Positions 34,401 to 42,803 of a stretch of DNA of 64,000 nucleotides are shown one piece after another. The DNA is from Pseudocercospora fijiensis CIRAD86 (lineage: Eukaryota > Ascomycota > Dothideomycetes > Mycosphaerellales > Mycosphaerellaceae): assembly GCF_000340215.1 (NCBI RefSeq), contig NW_006921532.1, forward strand, positions 3,513,337 to 3,577,336. Reading direction: 5' to 3'. The position numbers and the translations under genes are program-made. Each line of letters begins with the position of its first letter. Positions within the stretch are counted from its first letter, which is position 1. The notes beneath the pieces are model-generated. The model was not told where the DNA came from. It searched no databases and saw nothing but the letters and a program-made list of their open reading frames with translations.

Positions 34401-34617
34401 TTATACTAAAGGAGTTAATCGAGGAATTAGAAAACCTTAAGATCGAAGAAACCTAGGAGCGCGAAGAGAATACGAAATTTAGTCTAAGCGAAACCCTAAT
34501 TAGCGATAACGAAGAGGAGGAGGGCGGAGGTAGAAGGCGATACCGGGTCGAGAAGCGGAAACATATATAGGCTTAGAGCAGCTTTAAAGAGACGAAGCGT
34601 TTACGTATAAGGTAATA
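31494..34617 (+). pseudogene. D1 gene 2: hAT transposase (RIP-damaged)
   Basis: Recognised by several hAT hallmarks. ITTDNASNN at 32730-32756 holds a catalytic Asp, preceded by IIGFPKILGSYTNKDIA. QDVKTRFDSTFYMVTRGYTLR-like text near 33.43 kb matches the conserved R(W)NSTY block. A C-terminal dimerisation domain near 34.15-34.36 kb shows VARDVLAIPSIGIGYKRSFSIAR. It is followed by a short acidic then basic tail. A 69 bp intron at 33199-33267 (GTATAA...CTAAC...TAG) holds two GTAGCCGGCA-type repeats. The ATG at 31494 is the probable start, but the N-terminal exons are not resolved and a DNA-binding zinc finger (BED) was not seen. Frames carry TAG/TAA at Gln/Trp positions. It would mobilise D1 and, in trans, D2. 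Confidence 0.85.
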
Positions 34618-34783
34618 TAGCCGGCGTATATAGCTAGTATATATCCGAAATGTGTTTCGAATTCCTAGGACCTAAATAGACTAGTTGCTATAGCAACCGA
34701 CCCCGCTTACCTACGGACTATTTCTAATTCTCTGTTCGCTCTTCCTCTCCTTCTTCCCTTTCCCTATATTCTTAAAGACAAAT

Positions 34784-35600
34784 ATGCCTTAAGGATTCGG
34801 CTCTTCGGGCCTTCCTAAGCCGGCTGCCTCCCCTTCCTTAAGCTACTATCCTTTATTCGAATCTAACGATAACCTAATAAGGCGGTTTAATAGAAGACTA
34901 TTTGTTCTAGAAGGTAAGAAGCATTAATGTCTCCCTACGATTATATACTTATTAATTTTCTAGGTCCTACCGATATACCCTCGTCGCCTAAACGCGTAGA
35001 TAAATATCTTTAGAGGCTAAAAGGCAAGGGTAAAGCAAGCTAAGTATAGGGAGACCGTAGCGAGAACGAGATATCGGAAGAGCAAGGCTCTCCGTAGTAT
35101 ATACGAAGGAAGGGGGTTCCTCGGAAAACAGTACCGAAAAACAAGAAGGCTATAGGTAGATAGGAGAAGGCTAAAAAGAGTAGGCGGACGAAGACTATCG
35201 CGAAGAAAAGTTATCTTTCTATTAAAAGAAAGGGAACAAGGCAGGACTCGACGATAAAGAAGCGGCGCTTTAAACTAAGTACTATTGCCCTTCGCTAGAT
35301 CCGGCTTTTCTAAAACAAAAGAGGGACCGAGCTTTTAATCCCTAAGACTCCCTTCTAGCGACTCGTCCGAGAAATTACATTAGATTTTCGGTCTAGTATG
35401 CGATTTACGGCTAAGGCGATTAGTACTCTTTAGGAAGCTACGGAGGCATTTCTCGTAACCGAGCTTAAGCTTTTAAACCTCCTTGCTATCTATACGAAGC
35501 GGGTTACTCTTTAAAATAAAGATATATAGCTTCTAGCTAAAATTCGGCGTCGGTTTATAGCGGATTAGTTGGAAATTGTATTTAGTCGTTAGATTAACCT
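34784..35600 (+). pseudogene. D1 gene 3: divergent histone H3-like protein with long basic N-terminus
   Basis: The ATG at 34784 is intact. Exon 1 (34784-34913) joins exon 2 at 34964 across a 50 bp GT-AG intron with matching phase. A roughly 160-residue N-terminus rich in Lys/Arg (RKGVPRKTVPKNKKAIGR, KKSRRTKTIAKKS) leads into a histone fold from 35278. Recognisable pieces are TIALR.IRLF, ELLIPKTPF.RLVREIT, DFRSSMRFTAKAISTL.EATEAFLV and NLLAIYTKRVTL.NKDI.LLAKIRRR, where dots are TAG/TAA at positions occupied by Gln in H3. The order alphaN, alpha1, L1, alpha2, L2, alpha3 is complete. A two-residue insertion before ELL and a changed loop 2 set it apart from canonical H3. The long tail recalls CENP-A-type variants, but no centromeric role can be claimed. 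Confidence 0.82.
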
Positions 35601-36360
35601 AGGAGGAGGCCTATTTTCGCATCCTTTTGCCGGCTATAGGTGCCGGCTACATTTCTGATTTTATCTCCGCGCTATCCCTAAATCTAAGGTACGAAGTAGA
35701 AACCTAGCGCTCTATATTTACCCGGCTCTTATAGAGACGAGCTATATTTAGATTAGTTTCTTCGCATATCGCGACCTAGCGGGTAGTAAGCGAAAGGGCG
35801 ATAGAACGTTTATAATACGTCTCTATTTAGACCTAAAATATAAAGGTCCTAAGGAGCCCTAGCATCCTAACTATAAGGAGATTCTTTAGCATTAGCACTT
35901 TGATCCTCTATACTGCGAGGTAGATAGCAAGCCTACGAGAGAGAAACTTTAACGAGAAATTCTCTATAATGCGTAGCGCTATTGCATAGCTATAGATGCG
36001 CACTAAGTCCTTTAACGAGAAATTCTCTATAATGCGTAGCGCTATTGTATAGCTATAGATGCGCACTAAGTCCGGCAACTCGAAGAAGAATTAAGACAGC
36101 GTATTAGCGACCGAGGAGGAGATCGATAGTATACTAGTAGAGTCGAGGTCTTATAAGCGAAGCATAAGATAATATAGGCTCTTAGTCGTATAGAGTAACG
36201 TACTATATAAATAACTAGGCGTGCTACTCTTATTCACTTACGACCTATATCCTAGGATACTCTTCTCGTACTTTTTATACTCTTTTCTAATACCTTACCT
36301 GTAAGCGCTCCGCGACAACCGAGTGAATATAAGCTATAGGGTTTCCGCTCGGTACCTTAG
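35601..36360 (+). other. D1 region downstream of gene 3, possibly coding, with 63 bp tandem duplication
   Basis: The gene 3 frame stays open, apart from RIP-type stops, well past the histone fold through about 36.0 kb (LALYIYPALIETSYI.ISFFAYRDLAGSKRKGD and on). Either the protein has a C-terminal extension or an intron with GCCGGC repeats at 35628-35650 leads to another exon. A 63 bp unit starting CTTTAACGAGAAATTC is duplicated at 35947-36009 and 36010-36072, with one visible C/T difference. No family recognised. Confidence 0.4.
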
Positions 36361-36936
36361 CCTCCGAGATAGGGCAGAGTTGAATTTAGAGCGATAGCCG
36401 GCACTCGTAGCCGGCACTCGTAGCCGGCATATAGAGACGGTAGTAGGCCTTTTCCTACTAAATGACTAGCTTGTTTAGTATAGCCTACCTGATATTTCTT
36501 ATATTTACTAGCAATAGGCCTAGGTTACTTATAAGATTACTATAGCTAGTAAAGGCATTACTAAAGAATATCTATACTATAGTAGGATACTATTATTACG
36601 CCGGCTATTTATTAAAAGGAGGCTTTCGCCTATTACTATGCCGGCTATATATGCCGGCTATATTTCAAAGTCTACCGTACCTGCCTTTTTTAGCCGTGCC
36701 TACCTTTTTCAGCCGTGCCTGCCTTCTTTCCTTACTCTAACGTTACTATAATATAGGCTTGCGCGAAGCTTACTCTATTGCCTAGCGACACCGCGATACT
36801 ACCGCTATATTCAACCTTCGTATCGATACCTATACCTCTACGCTCTATATCTACTACCTCCGTAATACCCTCGCTCCGCGCGCGCCTTCGTATACCTTCG
36901 TAACGCACTTTTTTCCTCAATTCGACGACTTTTATA
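36361..36936. other. D1 spacer upstream of gene 4 with GCCGGC repeats
   Basis: Holds GTAGCCGGCACTC repeats at 36394-36430 and inverted-sense TGCCGGCTAT repeats around 36602-36662. No confident coding frame on the plus strand; the 62-codon minus-strand frame here is not recognisable. Probably the 5' UTR or promoter of gene 4. Confidence 0.4.
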
Positions 36937-37788
36937 ATAGCGAGTCTACTTAACTAAGTTACGACGCCTCGTAAGAAGGGACCTGCTGCTTCTACGGGTC
37001 GTAATAAGATCGGAAATAGTAGAACGAGTATAGTATATTAACGCAAGATAGCTACTGCTACTACCGCTAGCTCCGGTGCTAGAAAGGGCGTCGCGAGTAA
37101 GGCTCCGCGTAAGACAACGGCGGGTAAGGCTCCGCGTAAGATAACGGCGGGTAAGGCTCTACGCAAGACGACAACTAGCGCTTCTACTACTAGTAGCAAT
37201 CGTGCGAAGCGTCGATAGCGCCTAGGAAGTAAGTCCTATTTGTAGCCGGCAGCGTAGCCGGCAGCGTAGCCGGTAGCGTAGCCGGCATTCTTACTGTCTT
37301 TTTACTAATCCTTCTTTAGCCGTAGCCCTCCGTAAGATTCGGCAGTATTAGAAGAGTTCTTAGCTCCTAATCCGCAAAACTCCTTTCTAACGACTTGTTC
37401 GCGAAATTGCCTAGGATTATAGAACGGACCTTCGCTTCTAAGCCTCCGCGATAGGCGCCCTTTAAGAGGCTGCAGAAGCCTACTTAGTTCGTATCTTCGA
37501 ATATATGTTTCTCTTCTACCTCTTTTCGGACTATACTAATACTATTTTAGCGGTCAACCTTATAGCTATCTACGCGAAGCGTATAACGATTATAGACAAG
37601 GATTTTAAAGCACTCGATTAGATTCTAAAAGGCTAGAATATCTATATTCGAGACAGTGCTAGGTAGGATAGATGTTCTAGTAGAAAGGATGTTCGTAGTA
37701 TTATCTATAAGCTTTTCTATATGCGAAATGAGCCGCTATTATACGGCGCTGTATACCGCGCTCTAAATACTCTCTAAGTATATGTATA
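36937..37788 (+). pseudogene. D1 gene 4: histone H3-like protein with near-canonical core
   Basis: The frame opens at ATAGCGAGT (ATG changed to ATA by RIP). Exon 1 (36937-37228) encodes a basic tail with a tandem 27 bp repeat at 37099-37173, reading KAPRKTTAG, KAPRKITAG, KALRKTT, which resembles K14-A-P-R-K18 of the H3 tail. After a 91 bp intron (37229-37319) with four GTAGCCGGCA-like units, exon 2 reads TVALRKIR.Y.KSS, LLIRKTPF.RLVREIA, DYRTDLRF.ASAIGAL.EAAEAYLVRIFE; dots are TAG/TAA where H3 has Gln, except the one after KSS, which is Glu in H3. A 48 bp intron (37503-37550, donor GT to AT by RIP) leads to VNLIAIYAKRITIIDKDFKALD. By eye about three quarters of some 60 core residues match H3. 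The frame extends past the usual H3 C-terminus; the stop is uncertain (TAA at about 37786). Confidence 0.87.
37229..37319 (+). other. Intron of D1 gene 4 carrying GTAGCCGGCA repeats
   Basis: GTAAGT donor, TTACTAAT branch-like sequence and TTTAG acceptor restore the H3 frame at the junction just before TVALR. Four tandem units of GTAGCCGGCAGC occupy 37242-37288. Confidence 0.75.
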
Positions 37789-37860
37789 TAGTATAGTATA
37801 CTTTATTGGCCGTACGGAATAGAAGTCTCCCAAAATCCCGTTAGTACTAAGGAGTAAAAA

Positions 37861-37915
37861 GGCCGGCTACGCTGCCGGCTACGCTACCGGCTACGCTACT
37901 AGCTACGCTACTAGG
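37861..37915. repeat. D1 GCCGGCTACGCT tandem repeat
   Basis: About five imperfect 12 bp units of GCCGGCTACGCT, the reverse complement of the intron repeats; a shorter array recurs at 38729-38755. They lie between gene 4 and the minus-strand gene 5. Confidence 0.85.
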
Positions 37916-37960
37916 TTTTTCAAAGAACTAAAAGAAGATAGACATTCCGGTTGATTTGTA

Positions 37961-38500
37961 TTAGTTTAGATTTTTATAAAAAGAAAACAGGGAAAAATAA
38001 GGAAGGTTGAAGAGCCTAATAGTTATAGTTATAGGCACTATCCCTATTTTCTAGAGCATATTATACACCTGCCTTCGCAACTCTACCTAATACTCCCTCT
38101 AAATATCCTTATACTCTACCTACTGAAAATTCAACTAGGTATCTAGACCTGTAGCTGCCTCTATATCTTTTACTATCTTCTATAGGTTAAAGGCCTCTTC
38201 TATAGCAGCCTCTACCTCTTTATATAATACGAAGTCACTACCTACCCTACCCTTTATATCTCTTAAATAACTAAGAGTTCTAAGGAACGAACTAGTATTC
38301 GGCCTTAGTATAGCGAGTAACTAGTAGAACGTTCTATAGAGCTGCCTTATAGCTCTTTTATATACTATACCGATACCGAGGGAGGAGCTATCCTAGTACT
38401 TAATATTGTCGAATAGTTCGGTAGGAAAGTGTATAAACTTCTTAAGGAGGAGGATTTCTAGGGAAATCGATGAGTTCTGCCTAGATCTAGATAAAGACAT
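37961..38500 (-). pseudogene. D1 gene 5: small helical ORF of unknown function
   Basis: A minus-strand frame of about 179 codons starts at an intact ATG (38500-38498, MSLSRSRQNSSISLEILL). It is readable to 37961 with only RIP-type TAG stops. It has a Ser-rich start, then amphipathic segments such as LFDNIKY, IVYKRAIRQLYRTFY and ELRRQVYNML that look alpha-helical, possibly coiled coil. No domain recognised. It is convergent with gene 4. With mostly intact codons it is likely a real gene of the element. Confidence 0.5.
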
Positions 38501-38509
38501 TCTGCTAAG

Positions 38510-38909
38510 CAGTTAGGGAATTGAACCGTAAACGAAAGGATGAAATTTATACCTAAGGAGTGCAGTTTCCGAACTGAACTATAATGCCTTGTATATGTAT
38601 ATATATATGCTTTTGATTAGTTAGTGCCCTTAGCTAATTGTCTATAGATTTGAGGTTATATAAGTACCTTTATACAACTACGTAGCCTAAGTAGGATTCG
38701 AAAATTCTATAAGTACTGAGGACTAAAAATGCCGGCTACGCTGCCGGCTACACTGCTAAGTCTTACAAAGGGCTTGCTTGAAGCTACGTATACATTCGTA
38801 CACTTCTTAAAAACCGATAAATTATATAGTTCGAACTAGCTACTTATATAGTTGCTTAGCAAACTAACCTAAACCAAACTAGAGTTTCGGCTTAGCAAAC
38901 CAAACCAAA
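38510..38909. other. D1 right subterminal region
   Basis: Non-coding, with a TATATATATA stretch near 38.6 kb, GCCGGCTAC repeats at 38729-38755 and AAACCAAACC-type repeats at about 38.85-38.92 kb that mirror the left end. Such subterminal repeats are typical transposase-binding regions in hAT elements. Confidence 0.6.
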
Positions 38910-38934
38910 CCAACCCGAACTACTGCGGGGTCTA
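38910..38934 (-). repeat. D1 right terminal inverted repeat
   Basis: Ends CCGAACTACTGCGGGGTCTA, the reverse complement of the left end apart from transitions, followed by TSD ATTAGTAG at 38935-38942. Confidence 0.92.
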
Positions 38935-39059
38935 ATTAGTAGGAACAGACAATAGGTAAGGACTAAAGGTACAGGGCGGTACTGCATTAATAGCGCGGAG
39001 AACGATCGATAAGAGCAAGGAAGCAACGTAGTAGAGGCAGGTAGAGGCAAGGAAGAGCA

Positions 39060-42000
39060 AGCAATTATTTAGTCTCGGGATCTAGCTATAATTCTAGGCG
39101 GTCTTCGTCGCTAGACTAGTTAGGTTCCTCGGAGTCAGAGTTAGATAGCTAGAAGTCTAGTTCACTATTAGAATCGGAATTAATATCGGAAACGCTCTAT
39201 ATATAGTTAATCCGTATATAACCCTCCCTCTATTCTTAAGTTATTCCTAATAGCTTACTAAGACGAACCTAGGGATAGGCATAGTTCTTAGGCAGAACAG
39301 GATCTATAATAGCGGTAGGATCCTCCTCCCGATAGGCATCTAAGGACGGTAGAGGGTCTATAGAGGCACTAACTTCCTCCTCGGTCGGCGGAGGGCGGGT
39401 AGGTTCGCGTAACTTAACGATCTTCTTTAGATTAGCCCGAGGGTAAGAGTGCTTTAAGGTAGCACTATCTAGCTCCTAAAGAAGGTATACGGAACCCGAG
39501 TAAAGGACCTCCTTTACTCTATAAGGACCCTTCTATTTAAAGGCTAGCTTATAGGAGTAACTATACTCTAGTTCGGACCGGTATAGAAGGACTATATCGC
39601 TAACCTTTAGAGGCTCCCAGTTAATAGCATTATAGTCGTCGAAATACTGCTTAGCCTCCTTACGAAGGCGACGTTATCGAGCAAGTCCCTCCTAAGAAGT
39701 AGTAGTTATGTCCTTAAGAGCCTTAGCGCGTAGGGCAAGGAGATCTGCTCTAGTACGAACAGACCCTTAGTCGTAAACGCTATGCGTACGGTAGGACAAT
39801 TTAATAGGAAGAACGGCGTCCCTCCTAATTATAAGTTCCGCTAGTATAAGTCTAGTCGTGTCGATAATAGTAGTTCGGTCCGCCTAGAGAAGGGCTAGGA
39901 CGCGGATAGAAATAGGAACTAATCTGTCGCTACTATTAGTTATCTTAGATAGGGCATTAATTAACGACCGATAGCCGCGCTTAATAATAGCATTCGACTA
40001 GGGATAGTACGGGAAGATACGAACGTTCTTAGCCCCGTACGAAACAAGCAGCGCTTAAACCTCCTTAGCTATATTATTCGTAGCGTTATCTAAGATAACC
40101 TCGTAAGGTGTTCCCTAGCGGCAAAACAGATCCTTAAATAGGAAGGTAGCTATATTACGGGCATTAATAGTACCGCAACCTTTATAGAAATAATAGGCCT
40201 CCGGCTATCGAGAAAGACCCTCTCGAATAATATATAGGCTATTGTTGCGGCTAAGATAGACCCTATCGCTATACTACTGCTCCCTAACTAACTAGGTAGC
40301 AGGGATACGAAGCTCTCCTAGACGCCGGTAGCTGTTCCTAAAGTTATATTTAGGACAGCTCTTATAGTAGCGGGAGACATTAGCCTATACGCCGTCCTAC
40401 TAGTAGCGTCGACGAAGGATATCGAAGGTGCCCTCTACCGCCCGGTAGCCGAGCTTATCGTAAACGGAGCGAAGGATTTCTTATCGGGCTGCTAGATCGT
40501 TAATAATACGCTAGAGCGGTATATTAATTATAGCCTATCGCTAAAGGATGCGATCTTTAATAAGGAACCTCCGAGAGTAGCGAATAATACGACGGTATTA
40601 ACTCCTTAATAGACTAGGAGCTCTCTTCGTATAGGTAAGGAAGTAGGCGATATTATAGGAGTCGTCGGAGTAGACCCTATTAAGGATATTATCCCTACCT
40701 AGTTCGCCCGCCTTAGCGTCGTCCTAGTCCTCGCTATTAGTAGTAGGGTCTTCGTTAGGCTAGTTACTAGGTTAGTCGTCGGCAGTGGACCTAGTAATTA
40801 CCGATATAGCGTTAATATAGAAGGCAGTAAAGAAGGTGCGGTTAATAACTGCGTCGATATCCTCTTCTTCTATTATCTCGGCGATGTCTTCCTTTATAGC
40901 AGGCCTTCTAGAAAGGCTATCCGGTCTAGTATGCTTCTTGCTAGGAACATAGAAGACGTCGAAATCAAACAAATAGATCTAGGCAACCTACCGAGCTATC
41001 GTAGAGTTAGGTAGGTCGGAGGCTATACGGTTAAGCTAATAGACTAGCGTCTAAGCGTCGACTTCTAGGCGAAAGAATACTCTAAAGAGCTAAGGTCGGA
41101 ACTTCTTAAGAGCCTTATAGACACTAAGGCACTCTCGCTTGCTAGTATCGTATCGGGCCTCGATAGGTTTCTATAGACCGGACTCGTACCGGATAGAGTA
41201 ACGTAAGGAGGGCTCCTTACGATTATACTATATTAGTATCTTGCCGTAGCCTTCCCCGCTCGAGTCGATAGCAACAATTAGTAGACCTGCGCCTTCCGAG
41301 TAGTTAATAGAGGTAAGCGTAGGCGCGCTAACAAGTGCCTTAGTAACCTTGTCCTTAGCGGCTTAGTAAACGGAGGTCTATTCAAACTCTATATCCTTCT
41401 TAAGCAAGGCGTATAGAGGCTTATATACTAACGCAAAGTTTTCGACCTAGATGCGGAAGTAGGAGACTACTCTAAGCTAGATCCGGACATCTTTCTAGTA
41501 GGTAGGGTCGGGCTAGGATACAATCTTTAGGACCCGTGCATTGTTAGGATAGCGGCCGTTCTTATTAGTTACAAACCCGACAATGTTTATTCGTTTGTAT
41601 AGGAGCTAAAGCTTCTCCCTATACACCGTTAGGTTAGCTCGCTCTAGGTCGCAGAGGACACTATCGAGATTCTAAATATGTTCGAGAAAGAACCTACGGA
41701 TGCTAGGCTCTACTTCTTTATTATCGTACCTAGTTTTAGGGCCCTTAATGCCGATGTCGTTAAGGAAAGGCATCGCTATATAGGAGATATAGGCCGCGAG
41801 GACTTAGTTTATAATGCGAACGAACTAGGCTACGGAGTTAGTTGCCCCTTAGGGAAGGGTAGTTTGTCTATATAGCCTAAGAGGTGTCTCGAAACTAGTA
41901 AGGTCCCGGCTGTTAGGGTAGAGAGGTATCTAGTCGTAGCCCGAGAACACATTAACTAGCGAGGCTACTATACAGTTAGTAAAGGCTTCTAAGAACCTAT

Positions 42001-42778
42001 TAGTCTCCGGAGGAAGATTAGTATCTCTAATCGTAACTATATTAAACTTTTGTATAGCGTTAATTAGCCGATACTTCTTTAGCTCCCTAGGAGCTGTCTT
42101 CTTCTAAACTAGGAAGTATAGATTGCGATACGAGGCATAGGAAGGCTCTAAGGTGCTAGCCTTTACACGCTGCCGTATTATGTCCTTAACTATACCTCTT
42201 AGGCTTAGGTTTAACTTAAACCCTAGGTAAGCCTAAGGCTTATACTCGATCGTTCGGATCCTCTATAGAGGGGCAACCTCCGGGTTAATCCTGCCTAGAT
42301 ACGTAAAGTTATATACTAATACGGCTTCGCGGTTGTATAGAAGCTCGTATAGCAAATCTAGTTCGAGATCCGAAAGCTCGATACTAGGTTTAATGTTCGC
42401 TAGTCTCTCCGGCGTTAGCCTCGATCCCCTAGGAATAGCGGAGAACTTTTTAGTAATGTACCTCTAGTCGTATAGACTATCCCTAGGTGTTAATATCGCT
42501 TCGCGGTTAAGGCACTTTTGTCGCTAGTTAGGATTTCCGCTAGGATTAGACCTATCGGTTATATATACGCTGCCCTTTACAGGCTTAATCTTATTAGCTA
42601 CCCTCTTGTATAGGGTATATATACTAACCGCTCGTAATACCCGAGCCCTCTCTCTTTAACGTTAGGCCCGGAGATTAGCGTAGTAGAACAGCGCGTAAAC
42701 TTTATTAGAAGTCTCCTTAAGTCGGTAGGTATATAGCTAGTAATCCTGATTTATAATTCCGGCGAAAACGTTAGATTC
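39060..42778 (-). pseudogene. Element B2 pol: RT, RNase H, integrase (RIP-damaged)
   Basis: Collinear copy of B1 pol on the minus strand. An uninterrupted RNase H end is at 40972-40772 (FDVFYVPSKKHTRPDSLSRR). RT lies about 41.5-42.3 kb and integrase about 39.4-40.7 kb. D1 inserted downstream of the pol stop, so pol itself was not cut by it. Confidence 0.85.
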
Positions 42779-42803
42779 CTAATAACACCCCCGGGGTAGC
42801 ATT
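42779..42803. repeat. CCCCGGGG palindrome, gag-pol junction (B2)
   Basis: Same position as 19218-19242 in B1, with a better conserved right arm (GGGGTAGCATTA). Confidence 0.85.

Larger units (their letters stand above)
29286..38934 (+). mobile_element. Element D1: 9,649 bp hAT DNA transposon carrying histone H3-like genes
   Basis: It has terminal inverted repeats starting TAGACCC(C/T)G(C/T)AGTAGTTCGG and a perfect 8 bp TSD ATTAGTAG (29278-29285 and 38935-38942). An 8 bp TSD with TAG-starting ends is the hAT hallmark. Removing D1 restores collinearity of B2 with B1. It contains, left to right, subterminal GGTTT repeats, minisatellites, a Lys-rich unknown gene, a hAT transposase, two histone H3-like genes and a small reverse-strand ORF. 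RIP stops are present throughout, but some tracts are less depleted in CA/TG than the flanking retroelements. At 9.6 kb it is large for a hAT element. Confidence 0.92.

Noticed and set aside
35660..36000. Open region after the H3-like gene as a tyrosine recombinase (DUF3435-like) fragment
   Set aside because: A loose resemblance only; no catalytic Arg/His/Tyr pattern could be identified, so no call was made.
36937..37788. H3-like frame as a host histone pseudogene picked up by chance next to the element
   Set aside because: It lies inside the TIR/TSD boundaries of D1, shares the intronic GTAGCCGGCA repeats with the transposase gene, and a second, different H3-like gene lies in the same element.
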